From assembly GCA_022823505.1 (NCBI GenBank), contig JAJEIA010000082.1, positions 1 through 50,513 of the forward strand: 50,513 nucleotides of DNA, read 5' to 3'. Each line of letters opens with the position of its first letter. Within the stretch, counting starts at the first letter, position 1. Shown here in pieces: positions 16,980 to 25,103 of the stretch. The notes under the pieces are model-generated. The model was not told the DNA's origin and did not search any database. It was given only the letters and a program-made list of their open reading frames with translations. Source of the stretch: Dehalococcoidia bacterium (GTDB lineage: Bacteria > Chloroflexota > Dehalococcoidia > Lucifugimonadales > UBA3495). The translations under genes and the position numbers were made by a program.

Positions 16980-17765
16980 ATGCTGATTTGCAGGTTTCGC
17001 ACGGGAGATCGAGTAGCCCACGGCATCGTTGACGGCGACACCGTCGTGGAGGTCCAAGGAGGCCTGTTCGACGGCCTCAAGGAATCGGGCAGCAAGTACG
17101 CGTTGAGTTCGGTCAAGCTGCTGCCGCCGGTGATCCCGCCCACCTTCTACGCCGCCGGCATCAACTTCCCCGAGCACGTCACCTGGGCGGCCCACATGCG
17201 CGGCGAGGAGCCCAACCTGCCCAAGAAGGCCGACGTGGGCTACCGGGCGGTCAACGCCCTCACCGGCCAGGGCGACCCCATCATGGTGCCCGCCGACGCC
17301 ACCGAGGAGCTGCAGTACGAGGGCGAGGTCGTAGTGGTCATCGGCAAGGAGTGCCGCAACGTCAGCCAGGATGAGGCACTGGACTACGTCCTCGGCTACA
17401 CCATCGGCAACGACGTCAGTGAACGCTACTGGCAGCGGAACGACCGCACCATGTGGCGCGCCAAGAACACCGATACCTTCAAGCCCATGGGGCCGTGGAT
17501 CGCCACCGGCCTCGACCCAGACGAGCTCCACGTCACCATCCAGGTCAACGAGCGCGTGGTCGGCGAGTACGACCTCAACACCGCGATCTTCGGGGTGCGC
17601 GAGTACATCAGCGACATGAGCAAGTACCTCACCCTGATCCCCGGCGACATACTGTGGATGGGCACCGACGGCGCCACCGAGAACATGAAGGACGGCGACA
17701 TCTGCGATATCACCGTCAACGGCATCGGCACGCTGAGCAACCCGGTGGTGTGGGGCAAGGCCTGA
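16980..17765 (+). CDS. Fumarylacetoacetate hydrolase (FAH) family protein
   Basis: A 261-residue FAH-fold enzyme. Typical segments are FYAAGINFPEHV, the metal-site strand LQYEGEVVVVIGKECRNV with the Glu ligands, VLGYTIGNDVSERYWQR and the GDILWMGTDGAT loop. Family members cleave or isomerise 2,4-dioxo or 2-oxo-enoic acids with Mg or Mn in aromatic breakdown; some are oxaloacetate decarboxylases or acylpyruvases. Substrate is not set by sequence. The start is ATG 16980, with AGGAGG at 16966-16971; upstream start codons at 16914 and 16917 in the same frame lack a ribosome site and code a low-complexity leader. Confidence 0.88.
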   Translation: MLICRFRTGDRVAHGIVDGDTVVEVQGGLFDGLKESGSKYALSSVKLLPPVIPPTFYAAGINFPEHVTWAAHMRGEEPNLPKKADVGYRAVNALTGQGDPIMVPADATEELQYEGEVVVVIGKECRNVSQDEALDYVLGYTIGNDVSERYWQRNDRTMWRAKNTDTFKPMGPWIATGLDPDELHVTIQVNERVVGEYDLNTAIFGVREYISDMSKYLTLIPGDILWMGTDGATENMKDGDICDITVNGIGTLSNPVVWGKA

Positions 17766-17786
17766 TTGGGACGGAACTGGACCGAG

Positions 17787-17814
17787 GCAGGGGCGAATGA
17801 TCATTCGCCCCTGC
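17787..17814. repeat. Palindromic intergenic repeat, copy 2
   Basis: Perfect 28-bp palindrome GCAGGGGCGAATGA plus its reverse complement, between the FAH gene and the zinc-ribbon membrane protein gene (same direction). No T-tract follows. Confidence 0.85.
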
Positions 17815-17840
17815 GGGATTGGCAAGGTCGCCGGTAGATC

Positions 17841-18674
17841 ATGACCACTTCCGGCGACTCCTTGCTATGCCCCCGGTGCGGATCGGCCCACGCTGCTGAA
17901 CACCGCTTCTGCGGAACCTGCGGCGCGGAGCTCCATCACGACGGCGCATCGCCCCCCGCGGCTGCCGAGATTGACCGGCTGGCCGGCGCCCCGTACGTCC
18001 CCGAACGCGAACCCCCCGCTCCCCGAACCATTCCGAGTGCCCCGGACCCTGCCTACGCCGGGCCGCGGGACGACGCGTTCCCCTACTACATTCCGACCGG
18101 ACGCATCATCGCGCTGACGGTCCTCAGTTCGGGCCTCTACATCTTCTACTGGATGTATGCCACGTGGCGGCAGTACCGGGAGCACACGGGCGAAATCGCC
18201 TTTCCGGTAATGCACGCGCTGGCTCTCCTGGTGCCGATCTACCAGTTCTTCAGGCTCCACGCCCACATGCGGGTGTACCAGGAGCTCATGGAGCAACGGG
18301 GCGTCCCCACGACGCTCAGCCCGGCCCGCATCGTACTCATATATTTCGGCGTGGTCCTCCTCGGAATGGTGTCCTTCATCCTGCCAGCTGAGGAACCCCT
18401 GACGGCTTCCCAGCAGGCGGCATACGTCGCGCTCAACGTCGGACAGGTCACGCTGCTGTCCTGGATACTCTGGCACGCACAAACCAACATCAACCGGTTC
18501 TGGCAGCACCGACTGGGTATCAGGCTGGGCTGGATGCCACTGAGCTTCGCCGAAATAGCGGTGGTCGCAGTGGGATTGATACTCGGCTGGGGAATGCTGG
18601 CAATCATTATGATCGACCCGTCGTTGTTGAACGTCGGCGTAGAGGTGCCCGACGGGACGGGCGCCGCGCCATAA
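17841..18674 (+). CDS. Zinc-ribbon membrane protein (DUF4234-like)
   Basis: A 277-residue protein. An N-terminal zinc ribbon has C10, C13, C24 and C27 (CPRCG...CGTCG). A Pro-rich linker (about 35-72) leads to a membrane domain. There the sequence IIALTVLSSGLYIFYWMYATWRQYREH resembles DUF4234, with about four transmembrane segments to the end. A conserved HAQTNINRFW stretch lies between membrane segments. Zinc-ribbon plus membrane domain proteins are common and mostly uncharacterised. Palindromic repeat copy 2 lies directly upstream. Function unknown. Confidence 0.72.
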   Translation: MTTSGDSLLCPRCGSAHAAEHRFCGTCGAELHHDGASPPAAAEIDRLAGAPYVPEREPPAPRTIPSAPDPAYAGPRDDAFPYYIPTGRIIALTVLSSGLYIFYWMYATWRQYREHTGEIAFPVMHALALLVPIYQFFRLHAHMRVYQELMEQRGVPTTLSPARIVLIYFGVVLLGMVSFILPAEEPLTASQQAAYVALNVGQVTLLSWILWHAQTNINRFWQHRLGIRLGWMPLSFAEIAVVAVGLILGWGMLAIIMIDPSLLNVGVEVPDGTGAAP

Positions 18675-18823
18675 CTTTGATCTTCGTGCGCTGGGCCTCC
18701 AATTCAATGAGGCTCGGTTTCAGACGCCAATAACCTAAATCCTGTTCTCCCGGTAGCCCGCGACGCCGTTGATCCGGCGGCCCTGGACGGTGCGCCGGAA
18801 CGCCATAAATTTACGGGGGAATC

Positions 18824-20344
18824 ATGCCCATTGTCTGGTCCATCGTGGTATTCGCCGCGTACTTCGTGATGCTCATCGCCATCGCGGTGGCGGGAGCACG
18901 GCGCATGCGCGACATGTCCGAATACGTGCTGGGCGGCCGGCGGCTGAGCAGCATCACCGCGGCCCTGAGCGCCGGGTCGTCCACCACCAGCGCGTGGACC
19001 ATGATGGCGCTGCCCGCGTTGGCCTTCACCTTCGGAGCCGTGGAGGTTTGGGTGCCCATCGCCATTGTGATCGGCGTCTGGCTCAGCTGGACGTTCATCG
19101 CCAGCCGCCTGCGGCGCTACACCATCGCAGCCGGAAACGTGCTCACCATACCGGAGTTCTACGAGGTCCGGTTCGGCGAGCGCACCGGCGCGCTGCGAAC
19201 CGTCGCGGGACTGACTACGGTGCTGTTCGTCATCTTCTATGTCAGTTCCGGTCTGGTCGGGGGCGCCAAGCTCCTGGAAACGGTTTTCGGGTTGGAGTAC
19301 GTCACCGGAGTGACGGTGACGCTGATCGCCATCGCTTCGTACACGCTGATCGGCGGGTTCATGGCGGTGTCCCGCACCGACGTGACCCAGGCGCTGCTCA
19401 TGGTGGGCAGCCTGTTGATCATGGTGGTCGCGCTGGCCGGATGGACCGAGAACCCCTTCCTGGAGATCGGCAACTACTCGTCGGACTGGCTGAACCCCTT
19501 CAACAACGGGGACGGGTCGCGGATCACGCTGGCCGCCGCCGCGTCCATGGCCGGCTGGGCCGTGGGAGGGTTGGGCGCCCAGCGCATCCTGCAGCGTTTC
19601 ATGGCGCTGGAGCGGGAGGACCAGGTCAAGCGCAGCCGCCGCATATCCGTCGCGTGGCTGATCTCGGTGTTTGTGCTGGCCGTGATGCTGGGCCTCATCG
19701 CCCGGCCGGCGCTGGCCGAGATCGGGATGCTGGACCTGGCGGCGGACCCGGAACGGGTCTACCTGGTGATGGCCGAGGTCTTCTTCCACCCCGTGGTCAC
19801 CGGCCTGCTGTTGACCGCCGTCATCGCGGCGGTGATGAGCACCGCGGACTCGCAACTGCTGCTCGCCTCCGCGGTCGCCACCGATGATCTGCCGTTCATC
19901 AGGACATTCGCCTACCGGGTTACGGGCAACGCCCGGGTCTGGCTGGGACGGTCGCTGCTGGTGACCATCGGCGTGGGCGCGGCGGCCATCTCCGTTTACT
20001 ACCCGGGGTCAATATCCCACCTGGTCAGCTACGCCTGGGGCGGCATGGGCGCGGCCTTCGGACCGGCCACTCTGCTGGCGCTGTACTGGCGGCGGTTCAA
20101 CTCCTGGGGGGCTCTGGCGTCAATACTTGCCGGGACGGTTGCCGCGTCGGCGTGGGCGCTGCTCGACGGGGGGCCGTCAGGTGTGTGGGACATCCAGCCG
20201 GCGACGCCCGGTTTCATCATCGCGACGCTGACGGCAGTGACGGTTACGTGGATCACCCCGCAGCCATCCAACGAGGTGGTGGATCTGTTTGACCAGGTAA
20301 ACAGCCCCGGGACATCCGGGGCCGTGGCTGCCACTGGGTCCTGA
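18824..20344 (+). CDS. Sodium:solute symporter (SSS) family transporter
   Basis: A 506-residue, roughly 13-helix transporter of the SSS (PutP/PanF/SGLT) family. Signatures are the early DMSEYVLGGRRLSSITAALS with GSSTTSAWTM (sodium site region), VLTIPEFYEVRFGERTG, GGFMAVSRTDVTQA, and ATADSQLL-like MSTADSQLLLAS in the loop/helix before the Asp-containing core. The solute could be proline, pantothenate, acetate, urea or another metabolite; PutP-like features are strongest. GGGGA precedes the ATG. Palindromes and the next gene on the opposite strand lie immediately downstream, so it is probably monocistronic. Confidence 0.9.
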   Translation: MPIVWSIVVFAAYFVMLIAIAVAGARRMRDMSEYVLGGRRLSSITAALSAGSSTTSAWTMMALPALAFTFGAVEVWVPIAIVIGVWLSWTFIASRLRRYTIAAGNVLTIPEFYEVRFGERTGALRTVAGLTTVLFVIFYVSSGLVGGAKLLETVFGLEYVTGVTVTLIAIASYTLIGGFMAVSRTDVTQALLMVGSLLIMVVALAGWTENPFLEIGNYSSDWLNPFNNGDGSRITLAAAASMAGWAVGGLGAQRILQRFMALEREDQVKRSRRISVAWLISVFVLAVMLGLIARPALAEIGMLDLAADPERVYLVMAEVFFHPVVTGLLLTAVIAAVMSTADSQLLLASAVATDDLPFIRTFAYRVTGNARVWLGRSLLVTIGVGAAAISVYYPGSISHLVSYAWGGMGAAFGPATLLALYWRRFNSWGALASILAGTVAASAWALLDGGPSGVWDIQPATPGFIIATLTAVTVTWITPQPSNEVVDLFDQVNSPGTSGAVAATGS

Positions 20345-20358
20345 TCGCCGGAGCCTCG

Positions 20359-20979
20359 TCACACGCCGAGCGCGACCTGGACCATTCGCTTCTCCAGCGC
20401 CAGGGCCATTTCGGTGGCCAACGGAGTCCGGTCGTGCTCGCCGATGGAACCCACGAAGGCCACGCCCAGCAGACGGCCCACCCGGAAGTCGATCACCGTG
20501 GACGACAACAGGCCCGCCGGGCCTCCCTGCAGCACGTACAGGCCCACGGACTCGTCGTAGAACCCGTCCGTCTCGACCTTCTGCACCGACACGATCTGCT
20601 GACCCGAGCCAACGCTCTCGCCCACGTTGTCCTCAAAATCCTTGACGAAGATCTCGGACATCCATCCCGACACCTGGTCCGGGTTCTCGAACAGGTGGAC
20701 CACCGTGGCCCCCACGAAGTTCACGCCGCTGGCCGGGGCCACGTCAGACGTGGGGACGAACTCCCGCATGAAACCACCGATGCGCCCGGCGTTGCGAAAA
20801 CGATCGGCGGTGCTGCCCTTGAAGCCATTCTCGGCCATCTCCTGATTGTCCAGGGTGCCGGACCTGGCCAGTTGGTAACCGCGCAGCTCTTCGGGCAGAT
20901 CGGCAGCTTCCAGCGTCATGTATTCCAGGTCGGCCTCGCCGACGCGGAAGGTGGCGTTCCACAGCGGGTTGGTTGACAC
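20359..20979 (-). CDS. Hypothetical protein
   Basis: A 206-residue soluble protein with no signal peptide, membrane helix or family I recognise. It is mixed alpha/beta in character with conserved-looking blocks FVGATVVHLFENPDQVSGWM, QQIVSVQKVETDGFYDESVGLYVLQGG and LLSSTVIDFRVGRLLGVAFVG, the last suggesting two beta strands. The start is a GTG at 20979 with GGAGGGA (plus 20987-20993). A longer frame upstream would run through a palindromic repeat and is rejected. It follows the Asp-box propeller gene on the same strand. Confidence 0.65.
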   Translation of the reverse strand: MSTNPLWNATFRVGEADLEYMTLEAADLPEELRGYQLARSGTLDNQEMAENGFKGSTADRFRNAGRIGGFMREFVPTSDVAPASGVNFVGATVVHLFENPDQVSGWMSEIFVKDFEDNVGESVGSGQQIVSVQKVETDGFYDESVGLYVLQGGPAGLLSSTVIDFRVGRLLGVAFVGSIGEHDRTPLATEMALALEKRMVQVALGV

Positions 20980-21018
20980 GGGGCAGTCCCTCCGGTGAAC
21001 TCTCTTGCGGACAGAAAT

Positions 21019-21046
21019 GTAGGGGCGAATGAACATTCGCCCCTAC
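21019..21046. repeat. Palindromic intergenic repeat, copy 3
   Basis: GTAGGGGCGAATGA then ACATTCGCCCCTAC: 28 bp, one central mismatch. It lies between two minus-strand genes, 15 bp after the stop of the propeller gene at 21062. Confidence 0.85.
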
Positions 21047-21061
21047 GGCGGATCGGTGTGG

Positions 21062-22141
21062 TTAGGCAGCGATCATGGGATATACGTGGCGGCCGCGGGA
21101 CATCTCCACCGGTACGTCGGTGCGGATCCACTCGTTGCCGCCGTCGTTGCTGCAGTACACGTGGCCGTCGCGGTCACAGCAGTACACGTTGCGCGGCGCG
21201 TTGCGGTCGATGGCGATCTGGAACATGCGGGCCGGAGCCACCTCGCCGATGTCCACCCGCTCCCAGGTTTCGCCGGCGTCGGTTGACCTGACCAGCACGC
21301 CGGCATCGACGGTGCCGGCCGGGGCGCTGCCGCCGCCGGCTCCCGCGGCCAGATACATGCGGTTGGGGTCGCTGGGGTCGACGACCAGGTCACGGCAGTA
21401 GCTGCCGCCCTCGAACATCTCCTCGATGGGCACGAACTCCCAGGACGCGCCGCGCTCTCGGCTGCGGAACATCGCCAGCTGGGTGATGATGTAGACCAGG
21501 CCGGGCTTGCTCGGGTTGACCTGCACGCCGTGGAGGTCGACCGGGCCCAATCGCGTGTAGTGGCCGTCCGTTATGCAGGACCAGTTGTCGCCGCCGTCCC
21601 GGGAAGCGATGAGTCCGCCGACTTCAATGGCGCCATATATATCGTCGGGATAGGCGGGGTCGATGCTGATGCCGATCACCCGCTTGCAGATCTCGTGGGG
21701 GTTCATGGTGATGTGCGGGTGCACCATCCCAGCGGTGTTCATCTGCTTCCAGGTGTCGCCGCCGTCGTTGGACCGGCAGACGCGGCCGTCATCGTAGCCG
21801 GCGAACATGATCGAGGAGTCGTTGGGGTGGACGGCCAGCGACCACACGTCGCCGCTGAGGGTGTCGGTGCGCCGCCAGTTCTCGCCCCGGTCGTCGCTGC
21901 GGTACACGCCGTCCTGCGTGCCGGCAAAGATGGTCGCCGCATTGTCGGGGTGGGCCAGCAGGGCGCGGACCTGGGGGTTTTCGGGCAGGCCATTTTCGAT
22001 GCAGGCCCATTCGGACTGGCCCTCGGTGAGCCGGTACATGCCGCCCTCGCCCAGTGGGGTGCCCTCAGCGCCGATGATCAGGGCGCTCTCGCCGGCCAGG
22101 CCGACGTATACGTTGGTGTTGTGCGCGGTCACGGTTGTCAT
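21062..22141 (-). CDS. Asp-box (BNR/sialidase-type) beta-propeller protein
   Basis: A 359-residue propeller with six Asp-box turns of the S-x-D-x-G-x-x-W type: YRSDDRGENW, CRSNDGGDTW, ASRDGGDNW, FRSRERGASW, RSTDAGETW and CSNDGGNEW. The pattern is that of sortilin/VPS10- or photosystem-assembly-like (YCF48) propellers rather than true sialidases, whose catalytic Arg triad is not evident. There is no signal peptide, so it seems cytoplasmic. AGGAGA precedes ATG 22141. The SMP-30 paralogue gene lies 82 bp upstream on the same strand. Ligand or activity unknown. Confidence 0.8.
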   Translation of the reverse strand: MTTVTAHNTNVYVGLAGESALIIGAEGTPLGEGGMYRLTEGQSEWACIENGLPENPQVRALLAHPDNAATIFAGTQDGVYRSDDRGENWRRTDTLSGDVWSLAVHPNDSSIMFAGYDDGRVCRSNDGGDTWKQMNTAGMVHPHITMNPHEICKRVIGISIDPAYPDDIYGAIEVGGLIASRDGGDNWSCITDGHYTRLGPVDLHGVQVNPSKPGLVYIITQLAMFRSRERGASWEFVPIEEMFEGGSYCRDLVVDPSDPNRMYLAAGAGGGSAPAGTVDAGVLVRSTDAGETWERVDIGEVAPARMFQIAIDRNAPRNVYCCDRDGHVYCSNDGGNEWIRTDVPVEMSRGRHVYPMIAA

Positions 22142-22223
22142 TGCCTAATCTCCTGGGGGGTGTGACGGAAGCGGTTTTGCAGATTGTTGGGCGAACGGTG
22201 CGCCTTGTCAAGAGTAGCCGAAC

Positions 22224-23156
22224 CTACGGCCACATTATCCAGCCGGTGCGATCGGTGCGGGCGCGGAAGAGGTGTCCGCCGCCCGTGGTGACGTAGAGGG
22301 TGCGCATGTCGGCGTCGCCGAAGCAGCAGTTGGTGGGCCGGTCCACCCGCATCGGGTGGGTTTCCAGCACCCGACCCTCGGGCGAGAAGACGTAGATTAT
22401 GGGCCCCGGGCCGGCGGCTTCCCAGCCGGCGCAGACGATGATGTTGCCGTCCACGTCCAGCGTCATGCCATCCACGCCCCGCTGCACCCCCTGGCTGCCC
22501 TGGCCCCGCAGGTCGCCGTCGGACGCGCCGCCGTCGATGCCGAAGGTGTGCAGGGTACGGTACTCGCCCAGCGAGCCATCGTCGTTGATGGGATACGCCC
22601 GCAGTTCGCGGCGGCGATCCGCGCCGTAGTCGCTCTGGGCGATGTACAGCGTGCGCTGGTCGCGGCTGATCAGGATGCCGTTGGGCCGGCTGATGTCCGT
22701 GGTGGCCCGCACCAGGTCCCACTGGTCATTGCCCCTGGGGTCCAGCCGCAGCACCGACATGTGGTCCAGTTCCTGGGGTCCGCTGTCGCCGATACCCGAG
22801 TATGGGTCGGTGAACCAGATGCGGCCCGACTTGTCGACGACCAGGTCATTGGGGTTATTGTGGCGCATGCCGTCCAGCAGGTGCGGCATCGAAACCGCGG
22901 TGTTGCTGGCGGCGTCGAAGCGGGCGATACGCCGCCGTCCCTGCTGGCAGCCGTACAGGTTGCCCCCGGCGTCAAAGCACAGGCCGTTGGTGTTGAAGGA
23001 TTCGGTGAAGTACTCCGAAACCTCGCCGGACTTGGGGTCATAACGCAGGATCTTCGACTCCGGAATGAGGGTGAACAGCAGCGCCTCGCCGTCCCAAACC
23101 GGCCCTTCGGTGGTGCCGCCGTAGGGTCCGGCGACCAGTTCAAAACTCCAGGACAT
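22224..23156 (-). CDS. SMP-30/gluconolactonase-like beta-propeller (second copy)
   Basis: A 310-residue paralogue of the protein at 7132-8049. It shares TEGPVWDG (metal Glu), NNPNDLVVDKSGRIWFTDP (metal Asn), RGVDGMTLDVDGNIIV (metal Asp) and the ending GWIMWP. It is expected to be a metal-dependent lactone or ester hydrolase; substrate unknown. No signal peptide. GGAGG lies just before ATG 23156. The gene is divergent from the retropepsin pair. Confidence 0.85.
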   Translation of the reverse strand: MSWSFELVAGPYGGTTEGPVWDGEALLFTLIPESKILRYDPKSGEVSEYFTESFNTNGLCFDAGGNLYGCQQGRRRIARFDAASNTAVSMPHLLDGMRHNNPNDLVVDKSGRIWFTDPYSGIGDSGPQELDHMSVLRLDPRGNDQWDLVRATTDISRPNGILISRDQRTLYIAQSDYGADRRRELRAYPINDDGSLGEYRTLHTFGIDGGASDGDLRGQGSQGVQRGVDGMTLDVDGNIIVCAGWEAAGPGPIIYVFSPEGRVLETHPMRVDRPTNCCFGDADMRTLYVTTGGGHLFRARTDRTGWIMWP

Positions 23157-23183
23157 GGGGAACCTCCTGTGGTTTGTCGCCGC

Positions 23184-23192
23184 AGTTTAGCA
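23184..23192 (-). promoter_or_regulatory. Extended -10 element before the second SMP-30 gene
   Basis: Read on the minus strand: TGCTAAACT, an extended -10. A TTGCGT lies upstream at longer than ideal spacing. It is about 28 bp before the start codon. Confidence 0.4.
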
Positions 23193-23217
23193 TGGGTAAC
23201 GAGCGGTGAACGCAAAA

Positions 23218-23247
23218 TTGACCGTGTCGGTTCCACATAGTTATCAT
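23218..23247 (+). promoter_or_regulatory. Probable sigma70 promoter of the retropepsin pair
   Basis: TTGACC (23218-23223), 18-bp spacer, TATCAT (23242-23247). The expected transcript start is about 30 bp before the first retropepsin ATG. Confidence 0.65.
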
Positions 23248-23282
23248 CGGGGGACAAATTATGGGTAGGACAACGGAAATCA

Positions 23283-23642
23283 ATGGGCACTTTCTACGTT
23301 GACATCGGCGTCGGCCACCCGCATGGCGGCGACTTGCATCCAGTGTCGGCACTGGTGGATACCGGCGCGACGTACTCCATGATGCCGGCATCTTTGCTCA
23401 CCACGCTGCGATTGACGCCCTTAGAACAGGCCGGATTCAGAATGGCAAACGGCAGTCGCGTTGAGTATGGGATCGGAGAGGCGCGTTTCAATATTGACGG
23501 CCGGGAACGAACCTGCACAGTCATATTCGGACCAGAAGGCCGTCACTTGCTGGGAGCAACGACCCTTGAGGATTTCGGCCTGATGGTAGACCCTACCCAG
23601 CCCAACCCGCGTCTGATTCCAGCGGCAGAATTGCTTCTGTAG
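23283..23642 (+). CDS. Retropepsin-like aspartic protease, copy 1
   Basis: A 119-residue single-domain clan AA aspartic protease-like protein. The catalytic motif is LVDTGAT with D26, followed by SMMPASLL. A flap-like region and the late LLGATTLEDFGLMVDP segment match bacterial retropepsin-like families, in which ILG...LE...L is typical. Retropepsins act as dimers, with one DTG per subunit. The next gene is a close paralogue, so a heterodimer is possible. No export signal. The ribosome site is weak. Confidence 0.82.
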   Translation: MGTFYVDIGVGHPHGGDLHPVSALVDTGATYSMMPASLLTTLRLTPLEQAGFRMANGSRVEYGIGEARFNIDGRERTCTVIFGPEGRHLLGATTLEDFGLMVDPTQPNPRLIPAAELLL

Positions 23643-23681
23643 TCGCGCTGACCGGGATCCAAATCGAACAAGGGAGAATTC

Positions 23682-24041
23682 ATGGGAACCTTTCGCGTAG
23701 AAATTGGCGTAGGCCATCCGCAAGGCGGCGACTTGCACCCAGTGTCGGCATTGGTCGATACCGGTGCAGGCCACTCCATGATGCCCGCGGCGCTGTTGGA
23801 GCAACTTGGCCTGACGCCTCTGGAGCGCCTCCGGTTCAAAGTCGCTGATGGCCGACGGGTGGAGTATGACGTAGCCGACGCTCGCTTTAGCATTTTCGGC
23901 AGGGAACGATTTTGCCCCGTCATTTTCGGCCCGGAAGGCCAGTTCTTGCTGGGCGCTACCACTTTGGAGATATTCAATCTGATGGTTGATCCCACGGAGG
24001 TAAATCCCAGATTGGTTCCCATAGAGGAAGTGAACCTGTGA
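23682..24041 (+). CDS. Retropepsin-like aspartic protease, copy 2
   Basis: A 119-residue paralogue of the upstream gene, of identical length, with catalytic D26 in LVDTGAGHSMMPA and LLGATTLEIFNLMVDPTEVNPRL near the end. It begins 39 bp after copy 1 with a GGGAG site before ATG. Conserved blocks are the N-terminal MGTF-VxIGVGHP, GGDLHPVSALVDTGA and VIFGPEG. This is a recent tandem duplication. Substrate unknown. Confidence 0.85.
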   Translation: MGTFRVEIGVGHPQGGDLHPVSALVDTGAGHSMMPAALLEQLGLTPLERLRFKVADGRRVEYDVADARFSIFGRERFCPVIFGPEGQFLLGATTLEIFNLMVDPTEVNPRLVPIEEVNL

Positions 24042-24083
24042 TCCACTCGCCAGGTGACAGATAACCCCATCTTTACAAACTGT

Positions 24084-24106
24084 GGGGCGGGTTTGAAACC
24101 CGCCCC
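24084..24106. repeat. Palindromic repeat with GGGGCGGGTTT core
   Basis: GGGGCGGGTTT, one central G, then AAACCCGCCCC. It lies between the convergent retropepsin and dppC-like genes. It shares the outer GGGGCG/CGCCCC arms with the four-copy palindrome but has a different centre. There is no T-tract. Confidence 0.75.
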
Positions 24107-24134
24107 TTGCAATTGTCGGTATGACTCCGTGCCC

Positions 24135-25064
24135 TTACCGTCCCCGCAGCCTCGGGTCCAGCGCGTCGCGCAGGGCGTCGCCCAGGAAGTTGATGGCGAA
24201 GACCACCACCGAGATGGCGATGCCGGGGAACACCGCCAGCCACCAGGCGATGCGGATCTCCTCGGTGCCGCGGGTGAGCATTCCGCCCCAGGTGGGGATG
24301 TCCGGCGGAACGCCCACGCCCAGGAAAGACAGTGACGCCTCGATGATGATGGCGAAACCCAGGGTGATGGTGCCCAGCACGATGTAGCTGGCCACCACGT
24401 TGGGCAGGATGTGCTTCAGCATGATGCGGATGGAACCGGCGCCGATGGCGGTGGCCGCCAACGTGTAGTCCAGCTCCTTGATGCTCAACACCTGGGAGCG
24501 GATCACCCGGATGGTGCCCGGCAACAGGATCACCAGCAGCGCCATGATGACGTTGTTGGCGGAGCCGCCCAGCACGGCCACCAGGCCCAGGGCCAGGATG
24601 ATCGGCGGGAACGCCATCATGGCGTCCACGATGCGCTGTATGGCCAGGTCAACCACACCCCCGATGTAGGCGCTCAGGATGCCGATCAGGGCGCCCAGGG
24701 TCACGCCGATGCCCACGCTGAGCAGGCCGACGTAAATCGAAATCTGCGAACCGGCGATGATCCGGCTGAGCTCGTCGCGGCCCAGGTGGTCGCTGCCCAG
24801 CCAGGCCCCCGGCTGCGGCGCGAGGTATTTCTCCTCGTGAGCGCGCACGTCCAGCGGGTCGTGAGGCAGGACGCCCGGGAATACGTAGGAGACCGCGGCC
24901 GCCAAAATTGTGAGAATGATGATAACGGCGCTCACCGCTCCGAGAGGTTTGGAGCGGGAAAAAGCGATTATCTTCTCCAACCGGCTCTGGCGCGGGCGCA
25001 TTCCCTGAAGCTGAAATTCAACTTCGCCCTCGACCACCGTTTGCACGGTGTTGCTTGTAGTCAT
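24135..25064 (-). CDS. Peptide/nickel-type ABC transporter permease, DppC-like (operon 1)
   Basis: A 309-residue permease with six transmembrane helices. The first helix lies in a SKPLGAVSAVIIILTIL stretch, followed by the periplasmic LGSDHLGRDELSRIIAGSQIS segment typical of DppC/OppC. The cytoplasmic EAA loop (AATAIGAGSIRIMLKHILPN) contacts the ATPase. ATG 25064 is chosen because AGGAG lies 10 bp before it; a TTG at 25082 overlaps that site. It is the last gene of operon 1 (SBP, DppB, DppC). Confidence 0.92.
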   Translation of the reverse strand: MTTSNTVQTVVEGEVEFQLQGMRPRQSRLEKIIAFSRSKPLGAVSAVIIILTILAAAVSYVFPGVLPHDPLDVRAHEEKYLAPQPGAWLGSDHLGRDELSRIIAGSQISIYVGLLSVGIGVTLGALIGILSAYIGGVVDLAIQRIVDAMMAFPPIILALGLVAVLGGSANNVIMALLVILLPGTIRVIRSQVLSIKELDYTLAATAIGAGSIRIMLKHILPNVVASYIVLGTITLGFAIIIEASLSFLGVGVPPDIPTWGGMLTRGTEEIRIAWWLAVFPGIAISVVVFAINFLGDALRDALDPRLRGR

Positions 25065-25103
25065 TCTGTCAACGCTCCTCAATTGGTCAAAGTAGCATCG
25101 AGG

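Noticed and set aside
20980-21036. Longer start of the 206-residue unknown protein
   Set aside because: The extension runs into palindromic repeat copy 3, while GTG 20979 has a strong GGAGGGA site.
23682-24112. Minus-strand frame across the second retropepsin and the palindrome
   Set aside because: It is antisense to a gene with an intact DTG protease pattern.
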